64,000 nt of DNA from Brevibacterium aurantiacum. GTDB taxonomy: Bacteria; Actinomycetota; Actinomycetes; Actinomycetales; Brevibacteriaceae. The notes under the pieces are model-generated. The model saw only the letters and a program-made list of their open reading frames with translations. It was not told the origin of the DNA and made no database searches. The translations under genes and the position numbers were made by a program. The DNA is taken from NCBI RefSeq assembly GCF_007558825.1, contig NZ_VLTK01000014.1, forward strand, positions 54,608 to 118,607, in the 5' to 3' direction. Shown piece by piece: positions 26,569-34,677 of the stretch (its first letter is position 1; each line of letters begins with the position of its first letter).

Positions 26569-27608
26569 TCCCGTTCCTTGTCACGCTGCAGGAGCTCGTC
26601 GACGACCTCGGGGCCGATGACATCCCGGTACTTCTCGTACTCGGAGGGCACAACCATGTCCTTGAACGACTGGCGCTCCTTCTTCGTGGGCACGACGATT
26701 GTCGTGCCACCGGATTCCTCGATGAGTCGCTTCGACTCTGCGTTGACCTTCTGTGACTCCTGTCGGTTGAATGCGGAGGCCTCGTCGGCGGATTCGTCGA
26801 CGACTGCCTGCAGGTCAGCGGGCAGTTCGTCGTACCACCGTTTGTTCACAGTGAGGATGTAGCCGATGTACCCGTGGTCGAGTTCGGTCACGTATTTCTG
26901 GACCGTATGCATCTTCTGTGACTCAATGTTCGAGTAGGTGTTCTCACCGCCGTCGATGAGTCCCTGCTGGAGACCGTTGTAGACCTCGGCGAAGGCCAGG
27001 GGAGAGGGGATTCCGCCCCAGGTCTCGAACTGGGTGCGCAGAACGTCGGAGGGCTGGATGCGGTACTTCTTGCCCTTCATGTCTTTAGGCGAGAGCGTTG
27101 GGTTGTTCGAATGGATCTGCTTCATTCCGGAGTCCCACAGGCCGAGGACTTTGAGCCCGTTGGCCTCGAGGTCGGGGTTGGCGTAGATCGCCTTCCCGAT
27201 TTCGGTCTCAGGGCTGACGATGTCCGGGATCTCATCGGGTTCGTCGAAGATGAATGGGAGGTCGAGGACCTGCAGGCTCGGTGCGATCGTCGTGAACTTC
27301 GCGCTCGCCGGGGCGAGCATCTGCACGGCGTTGGACTGCAGCGCCTGCATCTCATCCTTGTCGCCGTAGAGCTCCGAGTTCGGAAAGACCTCGACCTGGA
27401 TACGACCGTCGGATTTCTCCTCGATCTGCTTCGCAAAGTAATCGGCGGCGAGTCCCTTCGGCGTACCCGTCGACGTCACATGGGCAAAGCGCAGTTCGAA
27501 CTTCTCCTGCTTGCCGCTGCGCGCGGGATTGCAGCCACTCAGAACGAGCAGGCAGATCGACAGGCAGGCAACCAAAGGTTTCCACCCGGATCGTCGTATC
27601 GACGTCAT
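26565..27608 (-). CDS. dctP: TRAP transporter solute-binding lipoprotein (DctP)
   Basis: 347 residues from the ATG at 27608, chosen because GGAG lies six bases upstream and the product begins with a lipoprotein signal ending in LVLSGC (lipidated C26). DctP blocks are FAHVTSTGTPKGLAADYFAK, NSELYGDKDEMQALQSNAVQ and the conserved Arg region KYRIQPSDVLR. The ligand is probably a carboxylate; the arginine expected to bind the carboxyl group is present. The AT-rich 27609-27847 stretch upstream should hold the promoter; I see no clear operator. Confidence 0.9.
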   Translation of the reverse strand: MTSIRRSGWKPLVACLSICLLVLSGCNPARSGKQEKFELRFAHVTSTGTPKGLAADYFAKQIEEKSDGRIQVEVFPNSELYGDKDEMQALQSNAVQMLAPASAKFTTIAPSLQVLDLPFIFDEPDEIPDIVSPETEIGKAIYANPDLEANGLKVLGLWDSGMKQIHSNNPTLSPKDMKGKKYRIQPSDVLRTQFETWGGIPSPLAFAEVYNGLQQGLIDGGENTYSNIESQKMHTVQKYVTELDHGYIGYILTVNKRWYDELPADLQAVVDESADEASAFNRQESQKVNAESKRLIEESGGTTIVVPTKKERQSFKDMVVPSEYEKYRDVIGPEVVDELLQRDKERE

Positions 27609-27847
27609 CGTCAGCTCCAGTTGTAGGAATCGGTGTGTGAGATCAGTGGGCTGCATCACCCGCACGATCAAACGTTTTTGAGCTTAGACGAGATCTCAGC
27701 GATTTCCAATATTATCTGAAAAAGAATGCATTGTTTCCCGTGAAGCGGGATCTCGGGCCCGCGCAGTGCGGACAATTGCAAGGCAAGGGCGGATGAAGGC
27801 GCTGTTGTGGCAACGGCCCGTCTGGTCGTTTTTCGGTGCCTGTCGAT

Positions 27848-28447
27848 TCAGTCGCTGGAACGGGCCGGCAGAAGGTGATCTGCGAGTGACCGGGATGTGG
27901 CCTTGAGCGCGGCCGTGCTCATTCCCGTCCTGCTCATGTACACGATCCCTTGTTGAGCGGTGAGAATGGCGCGTGCCAGCGCAATCGCATCCGATTCGGC
28001 TTGCAGATCCCCTTCATCCTGGGCGCGGGAGATGCAATCGGCGATAAGTTCAGTCGATGTTTCGTAGGTCGCATGAGCGAGGGTGAGAACCTCCGGGTCG
28101 GCATTGCCCAGCTCGGAGGTGCTATTGGCCAGCAGGCAGCCCCGCCGAACACCGGAGTCGTCCCCCTCGTCGACCGGCGCCTCGAGCAGCATTCGCAAAG
28201 CACTGATCGCTCGTGGAGTCTCGCCCAGGACTTTCCGAAGATTCTCATGATTGCTGTCGATGTAGCTCCGCAGCGCTCGGAGGAAGAGTTGACGCTTGTC
28301 GCCGAATGCCGCGTAGATGCTGCCCTTGCCCAGCCCGCTGACCTGCATCAGGTCCTCCATCGAGGTCGCGGCGTAGCCTGCGTCCCAGAACTGCTCCTGA
28401 GCCGCATCCAGTATCTGCTTCTCGTCGAATGCTCGTGGACGTGCCAT
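27848..28447 (-). CDS. TetR-family transcriptional regulator
   Basis: 199 residues: helix-turn-helix ILDAAQEQFWDAGYAATSME, then LGKGSIYAAFGDKRQLFLRA, then a ligand domain with a TetR_C-like end. The divergent SDR gene is the probable target; two copies of TGGAC-N6-GTCAA in the 101-base spacer are the likely operator. No Shine-Dalgarno is seen; a -10-like TATCCT ends six bases before the ATG, so the message looks leaderless. Confidence 0.88.
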   Translation of the reverse strand: MARPRAFDEKQILDAAQEQFWDAGYAATSMEDLMQVSGLGKGSIYAAFGDKRQLFLRALRSYIDSNHENLRKVLGETPRAISALRMLLEAPVDEGDDSGVRRGCLLANSTSELGNADPEVLTLAHATYETSTELIADCISRAQDEGDLQAESDAIALARAILTAQQGIVYMSRTGMSTAALKATSRSLADHLLPARSSD

Positions 28448-28466
28448 GGCCCCAGGATACGTGTTC

Positions 28467-28511
28467 TTGACTCAATGGTCCAGAACTCTCTATTGTGGAC
28501 CGAGCGGTCAA
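28467..28511. promoter_or_regulatory. double TetR operator and SDR promoter
   Basis: Two inverted copies of the same site: TTGACTCAATGGTCCA (28467-28482; reverse complement TGGAC-N6-GTCAA) and TGGACCGAGCGGTCAA (28496-28511). The rightward promoter is TTGACT at 28467-28472 and TATTGT at 28491-28496, spacer 18. One site covers the -35 and the other the start region, an arrangement suited to repression by the adjacent TetR. Confidence 0.65.
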
Positions 28512-28548
28512 GAATGGCGGCGTGAATCGAAATGGAAGCAGGGAGATC

Positions 28549-29295
28549 ATGGGAAAGCTGAATGGCAAGGTAGCGATCGTCACGGGCGGATCACGAGGGA
28601 TCGGGGCAGCATCGGCCCGGGCGCTGGCTGATGAAGGAGCTGATGTCGCGATCAGCTACTCATCCTCGGCGGATCGCGCCAAGGCAGTGGTCGCTGATCT
28701 GGAGGCGAAAGGAGTGCGCGCGGCAGCCTTTCGCGCCGACCAGGCTGATGCGGCGCAGGCGGCAGGTCTCATCCACAGTGTGAAGGAACATTTCGGGCGC
28801 CTCGACATCCTGGTCAATAATGCGGGCGTCAGTGCTCCAGCCCTTATCGATAGCGAGGATGTCGATGAGTCCAGTATCGACCACCAGTTCGCGGTGAACT
28901 ACACCGGTCCAGTCGCGGCGATCAGAACGGCGTTCCCGATCCTGCCTGAGGGTGGGAGGATCGTGAGCATCAGCAGTGGAGTTGCCACGCGAACAGGCTT
29001 CTCCGGGATGGCTGACTATGCAGCGTCCAAGTCTGCTCTCGAGGGCTACAGTCGCGGCGCGGCCCGCGATCTCGCGCACCGAGGAATCACGGTGAACGTG
29101 GTCCAAGTCGGCTTTACCGACACAGAGATGAACCCTGCCGACAGCGCTGCCGCACCCATGTTCCTCTCCACGACGGCGATCGGCAGATACGCCAGGCCAG
29201 AGGAGATTGCTGCGGGTGTTGTCTTCCTCGCCAGCCCGGAAGCGTCCTACGTCACGGGCACGGTGCTCAACATCGACGGCGGGTACCGTGCGTAA
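28549..29295 (+). CDS. SDR-family oxidoreductase
   Basis: 248 residues from the ATG at 28549 (GGGAG four bases before). Rossmann motif TGGSRGIGAASA, NNAG motif LVNNAGVS, catalytic Ser in VSISSGVATRTG and YxxxK as YAASKSALEG. The C-terminus ASYVTGTVLNIDGGYRA is standard. NAD(P)-dependent; substrate not deducible. Controlled with the divergent TetR gene; expansions of this pair commonly respond to the SDR's substrate (inference). Confidence 0.92.
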   Translation: MGKLNGKVAIVTGGSRGIGAASARALADEGADVAISYSSSADRAKAVVADLEAKGVRAAAFRADQADAAQAAGLIHSVKEHFGRLDILVNNAGVSAPALIDSEDVDESSIDHQFAVNYTGPVAAIRTAFPILPEGGRIVSISSGVATRTGFSGMADYAASKSALEGYSRGAARDLAHRGITVNVVQVGFTDTEMNPADSAAAPMFLSTTAIGRYARPEEIAAGVVFLASPEASYVTGTVLNIDGGYRA

Positions 29296-29340
29296 CAGGT
29301 TCGCCTCAACAGTGATCGTGGATGCCCCTCTGGGCTCGGT

Positions 29341-29934
29341 TCAGAGGTTCGCTGCGGCGATCACCGAGGCGAATGCGGTGGAGAGTGCCGCTGTGACGGA
29401 CGCAGATTCTCCGAGATAGCCGTTGACCATTGCACCGTCGCGCAGGATCATGAGCTGCTGGGCCGTGAGGCCGGCATCTGAGGCCCCGGCCTCGGCCGCG
29501 ATTGAGGCGAACTCGTCAAGCATCCACTGCCGATGCTCATCGACGACCGCACGCACCGGATCCTGCGGGTCTGCGAACTCTGCGGCGGCGTTGATGAACG
29601 CGCAGCCCCGAAACCCCGGGCTGCAGCTCGCCGTGCCGACACCCTCGGCGATCGCATGCAGCGAGCCTTCCGGATCCTCGACTTGGCGCATCGAGGAGAA
29701 CCATGCGCGCTCTCCGGCTGCCTGCTGCTGCAGATAGGCGACGACGAGGTCGCTTTTCGTGGGGAAGTGGCGATAGAAGGTGACTTTCGTGATGCCCACC
29801 TGCGCAATGATGCGATCCGCGCTCGTGCCGCGGATCCCGTGCGAGTAGAACATCTCATTCGCGGCCTGAAGAATGCGTTCACGCGTGGCGGGACCCGATC
29901 TGCTGCGAGTGCTTTCTGAGGCCTTCTGTGGCAT
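29341..29934 (-). CDS. TetR-family transcriptional regulator
   Basis: 197 residues: ERILQAANEMFYSHGIRGTS, then VGITKVTFYRHFPTKSDLVV as recognition helix, then a TetR_C-like ligand domain. GGAGAAAACGG precedes the ATG. Divergent from the Ohr-like gene, with two inverted repeats in the spacer; likely represses that operon and itself. Cys residues in CSPGFRGCAF could sense oxidants, but that is speculation. Confidence 0.88.
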   Translation of the reverse strand: MPQKASESTRSRSGPATRERILQAANEMFYSHGIRGTSADRIIAQVGITKVTFYRHFPTKSDLVVAYLQQQAAGERAWFSSMRQVEDPEGSLHAIAEGVGTASCSPGFRGCAFINAAAEFADPQDPVRAVVDEHRQWMLDEFASIAAEAGASDAGLTAQQLMILRDGAMVNGYLGESASVTAALSTAFASVIAAANL

Positions 29935-29962
29935 CCGTTTTCTCCGAATTCGTCTGTGCTGC

Positions 29963-30027
29963 TTGCGTCGGTATACGAAGTAGTCTACATTATTGAAGTA
30001 GACGAACTAGTAACTCTACTTAGTTCG
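29963..30027. promoter_or_regulatory. divergent control region, TetR / Ohr-like operon
   Basis: Two perfect inverted repeats: GTCTAC-N9-GTAGAC (29983-30003) and CGAACTA-N11-TAGTTCG (30003-30027). A rightward promoter, TTGCGT at 29963-29968 with 17 bases to TACATT at 29986-29991, has its -10 inside the first repeat. These are candidate TetR operators. Confidence 0.55.
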
Positions 30028-30053
30028 CATCATCATCCAAAAGGAGACACCGC

Positions 30054-30485
30054 ATGTCCGCCACGCTCTACACCACCACCGCCACCTCGACCGGCGAGGG
30101 CCGCGCGGGAGGCCGCGCGGTCACCGACGACGGCCTGCTTGACATCACTCTGGCCACTCCCACTTCGATGGGCGGCCCCGGCGGCGCGACAAACCCCGAG
30201 CAGCTCTTCGCAGCCGGATGGTCATCGTGCTTCCACTCAGCCCTGAAGATGGTCGCCGCACAGCAGAAGACGCCCGTGACCGATTCCACTGTCACCGCGG
30301 ATGTGTCGCTGACGAAGACCGACGACGGCAACTTGGTCCTCAACGCCACGATGCGTGTGCACATTGGAGGCGGCATCGCCCAGGACGCCGCTGAGGCGCT
30401 CGTGGCCGCTGCGCACCAGGTGTGCCCCTACTCGAACGCGACCCGCGGCAATATTCCCGTCACCCTCACCACCACCGTCGCCTGA
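30054..30485 (+). CDS. ohr: Ohr/OsmC-family organic hydroperoxide reductase
   Basis: 143 residues, full length. Both redox cysteines of Ohr are in place: WSSCFHSALK and AAHQVCPYSNATRGN, and the N-terminus begins LYTTTATSTGEGRAGGRAVT. Reduces organic peroxides with lipoyl or thiol reductants. The gene farther downstream for a flavin disulfide reductase could supply reducing power (inference). A GGAG ribosome site lies before the ATG. Confidence 0.92.
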   Translation: MSATLYTTTATSTGEGRAGGRAVTDDGLLDITLATPTSMGGPGGATNPEQLFAAGWSSCFHSALKMVAAQQKTPVTDSTVTADVSLTKTDDGNLVLNATMRVHIGGGIAQDAAEALVAAAHQVCPYSNATRGNIPVTLTTTVA

Positions 30486-30516
30486 GCGACCACGTGAAAT
30501 CACCAGGAGCAGAACA

Positions 30517-31119
30517 ATGACCACGCAATCCACCGCAGCACAGTCCACGGACGTGCAATCTGACACCTCGGCGGCCTATAGCCGTTCGCTGCGCAAGCTG
30601 TACTTCGTCCGCTTCGCCTTCGCCGCCGTCTGGGTGGGGATCATGTTCGCCACCGCCGCCAAGGCCACCGACCCGACCCCGCTGTTGACAGTCCTCCTCG
30701 TCATCTACCCCGTCTTCGACGCCGCTGCGGTGCTGTGGCAGCTGCGGGCAGACCCGGATAAGCAGCGCTCGAAGACTGTCGAATGGCTCAATGTCGTCAT
30801 CAGCGTCGCGATTGCGATCGCCCTCGGCGTCTCATCTTCGATCGCGATCCCCGCAGCTCTTGCGGTCTGGGGCGTGTGGGCGATCATCGTCGGTGTCCCG
30901 CAGCTGATCGCCGCGATTCGCAACCGCCGCAACGGCGGCCAGGTCGCACAGATGCTCTCGGGCGGCATCTCGGTCTTCGCCGGTGCCGGCTTCCTGTTCC
31001 AGGGACTCCAGGGCAGCGGCATGATTTCAGGCGCGGCCGGATACGCAAGCCTCGGCGCGATCTTCTTCCTCGTCTCGGCTATCCGACTGAGCGTGAAACT
31101 GAAGGGACAGAGCGCATGA
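30517..31119 (+). CDS. DUF308/HdeD-like membrane protein
   Basis: 200 residues from the ATG at 30517; longer upstream frames lie inside the Ohr gene and are not supported. Six membrane helices in a DUF308-like pattern, with a conserved-looking ALAVWGVWAIIVGVPQLIAA. Function unknown; HdeD relatives are linked to acid stress. Lies 31 bases after ohr and overlaps the next gene by four bases, so it belongs to the TetR-controlled unit. Confidence 0.7.
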   Translation: MTTQSTAAQSTDVQSDTSAAYSRSLRKLYFVRFAFAAVWVGIMFATAAKATDPTPLLTVLLVIYPVFDAAAVLWQLRADPDKQRSKTVEWLNVVISVAIAIALGVSSSIAIPAALAVWGVWAIIVGVPQLIAAIRNRRNGGQVAQMLSGGISVFAGAGFLFQGLQGSGMISGAAGYASLGAIFFLVSAIRLSVKLKGQSA

Positions 31120-32528
31120 GCCAGGAAAACACCGAAGTCGACTACGACCTGATCGTCATCGGCGGTGGAGCTGTTGGCGAGAACGTCGCCGGCAGTGCCA
31201 CCCAGCAAGGTCTGCGTGTGGCAATCGTTGAGTCCGAATTGGTCGGCGGCGAGTGCTCGTATTGGGCCTGCATGCCGTCGAAGGCATTGCTGCGCAGCGG
31301 ACACGCGATCCGCGCCGCCCGCCGCGTCCCTGGCGCCCGCGAAGCCATCACCGGTGGGCTGGATGCAGACGCCGTGCTCGCCCGACGCACTGCGTTCACC
31401 GACAACTGGAAGGACGAAGGTCAGGTCAGCTGGCTCGAGTCTGCCGGCATCGATCTGATCCGCGGATTCGGCGCATTGGACGGACCCGGCCGGGTGAAGG
31501 TCGGAGACCGTGTCTACACGGCTGGGGCAGTCGCGTTAGCCACCGGATCTGTCCCGGTCATCCCGCCGATTCCGGGGATTGCTGAGTCTCGAGCGTGGGG
31601 GACCCGCGAAATCACCGCTGCCGACCATGTGCCGCAGAGTCTGATCATCCTCGGCGGAGGCGTCGCCGGCACCGAGATGGCCTTCGCCTTCTCCGCGCTC
31701 GGCACTCGGGTCACCGTGCTCTCCCGTGAAGCCCTGCTCGGCCGGGAAGAACCGTTCGTCGGTGAGCACGTCGCCGCGGCACTCGAGAACGAAGGCGTCG
31801 ATGTGCGCATCGGCCCATCACCCGTGCGCGTCGACCGGGAGAGTGACGGAAGCATCACCGTTGCGTTCGAGGACGGCACGACCCTGCAGGCTGAGGAGAT
31901 GCTCGTCTCGACCGGACGGCGGCCTGCGACCAGTGGACTGGGGCTAGACGTCGTGGGCATCGATGACAACCTGATTGTCGATGACACGATGCTCGTCGAG
32001 GGCACCGATTGGCTCTACGCCGTCGGTGATGTCAACGGGCGTGCACTGCTGACCCATCAAGGCAAATATCAGGCTCGTGCCGCGGGTGAGGCCATCGCCG
32101 CTCGTGTCAACGGCACGCCGCTGTCGGGCGAGAAGTGGGGGCGACACGTCGCCACCGCCGACCACCGTGCTGTGCCTCGCGTCGTGTTCACCGACCCCGA
32201 GGTTGCGGCTGTCGGGCTCACGGAGGCGCAGGCCCGCGAAGAAGGAATCGGGATCAGGACAGTCGAATTCGATCTCGGTTCGGTGGCCGGCGCAAGCCTC
32301 CACGCCGACGGTTACACCGGGCGCGCGAAGCTCGTCATCGACGAGCAGCGTCTCCTTATAGTCGGCGCAACATTTGTCGGTCAGGACGTCGCGGACCTGC
32401 TGCACTCGGCGACGATCGCGATCGTCGGTGAAGTGACACTCGACCGTCTCTGGCATGCAGTGCCCTCGTATCCCACCATCAGCGAGGTGTGGCTCCGGCT
32501 CCTCGAGACCTACGGCAGACCAAGCTGA
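31116..32528 (+). CDS. NAD(P)/FAD-dependent disulfide oxidoreductase (dihydrolipoamide dehydrogenase-like)
   Basis: 470 residues from the ATG overlapping the membrane-protein stop. FAD motif DLIVIGGGAVGENVA, redox disulfide GGECSYWACMPSKAL (Cys-N4-Cys), NAD(P) motif LIILGGGVAGTEMAFAF and the C-terminal His/Glu dyad HAVPSYPTISE. The spacer SYWA instead of the common LNVG is a feature of the less-studied actinobacterial branch, so the substrate may differ from lipoamide or Hg2+. Pairing with Ohr suggests peroxide or thiol redox work (inference). Confidence 0.88.
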   Translation: MSQENTEVDYDLIVIGGGAVGENVAGSATQQGLRVAIVESELVGGECSYWACMPSKALLRSGHAIRAARRVPGAREAITGGLDADAVLARRTAFTDNWKDEGQVSWLESAGIDLIRGFGALDGPGRVKVGDRVYTAGAVALATGSVPVIPPIPGIAESRAWGTREITAADHVPQSLIILGGGVAGTEMAFAFSALGTRVTVLSREALLGREEPFVGEHVAAALENEGVDVRIGPSPVRVDRESDGSITVAFEDGTTLQAEEMLVSTGRRPATSGLGLDVVGIDDNLIVDDTMLVEGTDWLYAVGDVNGRALLTHQGKYQARAAGEAIAARVNGTPLSGEKWGRHVATADHRAVPRVVFTDPEVAAVGLTEAQAREEGIGIRTVEFDLGSVAGASLHADGYTGRAKLVIDEQRLLIVGATFVGQDVADLLHSATIAIVGEVTLDRLWHAVPSYPTISEVWLRLLETYGRPS

Positions 32529-32570
32529 GACGCAGAGCGCTCGCGGCTCGGAGAATCGTCCGCACCACTC

Positions 32571-32618
32571 GCGTCCGAATGGTCACATCACACGCAGGTG
32601 AAGTGACCATTCGCACGC
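32571..32618. terminator. bidirectional hairpin between convergent genes
   Basis: CGAATGGTCAC (32576-32586) pairs perfectly with GTGACCATTCG (32603-32613); four further pairs extend the stem after one mismatch. It fills the gap between the flavin reductase (plus) and the GntR gene (minus), so it can serve both. There is no clear U-run. Confidence 0.65.
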
Positions 32619-32633
32619 GTGCGTGTGACGGTG

Positions 32634-33314
32634 TCAGTCCGCGTCGAAATCGAAGGGGTCGGCGATCGGCTCACCCGTCGTTGACTCGGCCAGGCGGAGG
32701 AAACCGTTCGTGATGTGATCGCCGAGGTGGGTTGCCGCTGCGTCGGGATCGATTCGTTTCACGGCATCGACGATGGCCTGGTGCTCACTGTGGACCTGGT
32801 TGAGACGGTCCGAGCTGTCAAGAGTGAGGTCCCACGGGAAGGCTCGCCACCGGGTCGCGATGTCATCACGCAGGGCAGGCAGTCCGCATCGGTCGTAGAA
32901 GAAGAAGTGGAACTCCTCGTTGCGGGTATTGCGTCCCATGGCATCGCCTTCTTCGCTGGCGGAGTCCAGGGCCTCGAGGAGCTTCTCTGCCTGGCGCAGC
33001 TCATGACGGGAAATCCTTGTCGTCGCGCGAGCGATGGCGAAGGTCTCGGTGAGTTTGCGGGTGATGAACAGAGACTTGAGCCGGTCGATGTCGACGCCGG
33101 CCACACGGACACCCCGGTGAGCCTCGGAGGACACAAGGCCTTCGGACTCGAGGATCCGCAGGGCTTCACGGACCGGGGTGATCGAGGCGCTGAACCATTC
33201 GGCCACTTGGTCCTGGCGCAGGCGTTCGCCGCGTTCGAGTTCGCGGCCGAGGATCTTCCTGCGCAGGCCGAGGACGATCATGTCACGCTTCGTTGAAGCC
33301 GACTCTTGATCCAT
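32634..33314 (-). CDS. GntR-family regulator (FCD/FadR subgroup)
   Basis: 226 residues from the ATG at 33314 (AAGGA nine bases upstream). N-terminal winged helix GRELERGERLRQDQVAEWFS, then SITPVREALRILESEGLV, then an all-helical FCD domain with a metal-site pattern (Asp/His residues in RNEEFHFFFYD and HQAIVDAV). FCD regulators bind small organic acids. Divergent from the CoA-transferase cluster, which it likely represses; candidate operator at 33411-33421. Confidence 0.9.
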   Translation of the reverse strand: MDQESASTKRDMIVLGLRRKILGRELERGERLRQDQVAEWFSASITPVREALRILESEGLVSSEAHRGVRVAGVDIDRLKSLFITRKLTETFAIARATTRISRHELRQAEKLLEALDSASEEGDAMGRNTRNEEFHFFFYDRCGLPALRDDIATRWRAFPWDLTLDSSDRLNQVHSEHQAIVDAVKRIDPDAAATHLGDHITNGFLRLAESTTGEPIADPFDFDAD

Positions 33315-33410
33315 CTGCCGTTTTCCTTCGTTCTGCTCGTCGCTCTCACTGCACGTGCTTACGATCGTCACGTCTGACTTGATGAGTCTATCCCGATCAA
33401 TAGATTCTAT

Positions 33411-33446
33411 CATTAATAATGCATTCTCAGTCAGAAGATGTATTAT
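33411..33446 (+). promoter_or_regulatory. promoter and dyad before the dicarboxylyl-CoA cluster
   Basis: An extended -10, TG-TATTAT at 33439-33446, lies about 38 bases before the TTG start at 33485. The short dyad CATTA-A-TAATG (33411-33421) covers the -35 position and is a candidate GntR site. This placement argues against an ATG start at 33419, which would lie upstream of the transcript start. Confidence 0.45.
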
Positions 33447-33484
33447 TTGAACGTCAACTCGTGAAAACTCGCTGTGGAGGCCCC

Positions 33485-34672
33485 TTGCACGCTGAACTTC
33501 CCTTATCCGGAGTCACCGTCATCAGTTGTGAGCAGGCTGTGGCCGCGCCCTTCGCGTCTCGGCAACTCGCCGATCTCGGTGCTCGTGTGATCAAGATCGA
33601 ACGACCCGGAACCGGGGACTTCGCTCGCGGCTACGACACCACGGTCAACGGAATGGCGAGCCACTTCGTGTGGCTCAACCGCAACAAGGAGAGCCTGAGC
33701 CTCGACCTCAAACACCCGGAGGGTAAGAAGATCCTCAACAACCTCGTCGCCGAGGCCGACGTGTTCATCCAGAACTTCGCCCCCGGCGCCGCCGAGCGAC
33801 TGGGCTTCGGCGCCGAAGAGCTGCGCGGCATGAATGATCGACTCATCTACGCCTCGATCTCCGGATACGGACCAGACGGACCGTACAAGGATGCCAAGGC
33901 ATACGATGCACTTGTGCAGGCCGAGGCAGGTTTGGTCTCTGTGACGGGGACTGAGGATCATCCCGCGAAGACGGGAATCTCAACGGCGGACATCTCCGCC
34001 GGAATGTACGCGTATTCCGGCATCCTCACCGCGCTGTTCAACCGTGAACGCACCGGCGAGGGCGCCACCTTGCAGATCAGTCTCTTCGACTCCCTCGTCG
34101 AATGGATGGGCTACCCCCTCTACTTCACCCACGGCAGCGGCACCCGCCCCACTCGGGCCGGAACCTCGCACGCTGCCATCGCCCCCTATGGCGCCTTCAC
34201 CTGCGGCGACGGCACCCAGATCATGCTGGCGATCCAGAACGAACGCGAATGGAAGAGCTTCGCCACCCAGGTCCTTGGTCGAGAGGACATGGTCACCGAC
34301 GAACGCTTCGACCGGGCAGCCCACCGCTACGCCCACCGCGATGAGCTGCAAACCATCATCGAAGCAGTCTTCGCCGACTTCACCGGCGCGCAATGCGACG
34401 AGCTCCTCGAAACCGCCAAGGTCGCACACTCGCGGCAGCGGGACATGACTGAGATCGCCGATCACCCCCAGCTGGTCGAGCGCGATCGCTGGCAGGACGT
34501 CGGTTCCCCGGTCGGGCCGATCCCGATGCTGCTGCCTCCGGTCGGCATGTCCGGGGTTGAACCTCGGATGGATCCGATTCCCGATGTCGGAGACCATACG
34601 GACACCATCCTCGGCGATCTGGGAATCAGTCCTGAGAAGGTTGCCGAACTCCATCGCGAAGGAGCAGTCTGA
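33485..34672 (+). CDS. CaiB/BaiF (class III) CoA-transferase 1
   Basis: 395 residues if translation begins at the TTG at 33485, after GTGGAGG with a 4-base gap. An ATG at 33419 would add 22 residues of unlike composition and precede the predicted promoter. Family features are [20 protein letters not shown], the CoA-binding [17 protein letters not shown] and the catalytic Asp in [13 protein letters not shown]. Moves CoA between carboxylic acids, often from succinyl-CoA. First gene of the cluster; fumarase starts five bases after its stop. Confidence 0.88.
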   Translation: MHAELPLSGVTVISCEQAVAAPFASRQLADLGARVIKIERPGTGDFARGYDTTVNGMASHFVWLNRNKESLSLDLKHPEGKKILNNLVAEADVFIQNFAPGAAERLGFGAEELRGMNDRLIYASISGYGPDGPYKDAKAYDALVQAEAGLVSVTGTEDHPAKTGISTADISAGMYAYSGILTALFNRERTGEGATLQISLFDSLVEWMGYPLYFTHGSGTRPTRAGTSHAAIAPYGAFTCGDGTQIMLAIQNEREWKSFATQVLGREDMVTDERFDRAAHRYAHRDELQTIIEAVFADFTGAQCDELLETAKVAHSRQRDMTEIADHPQLVERDRWQDVGSPVGPIPMLLPPVGMSGVEPRMDPIPDVGDHTDTILGDLGISPEKVAELHREGAV

Positions 34673-34677
34673 TCACC

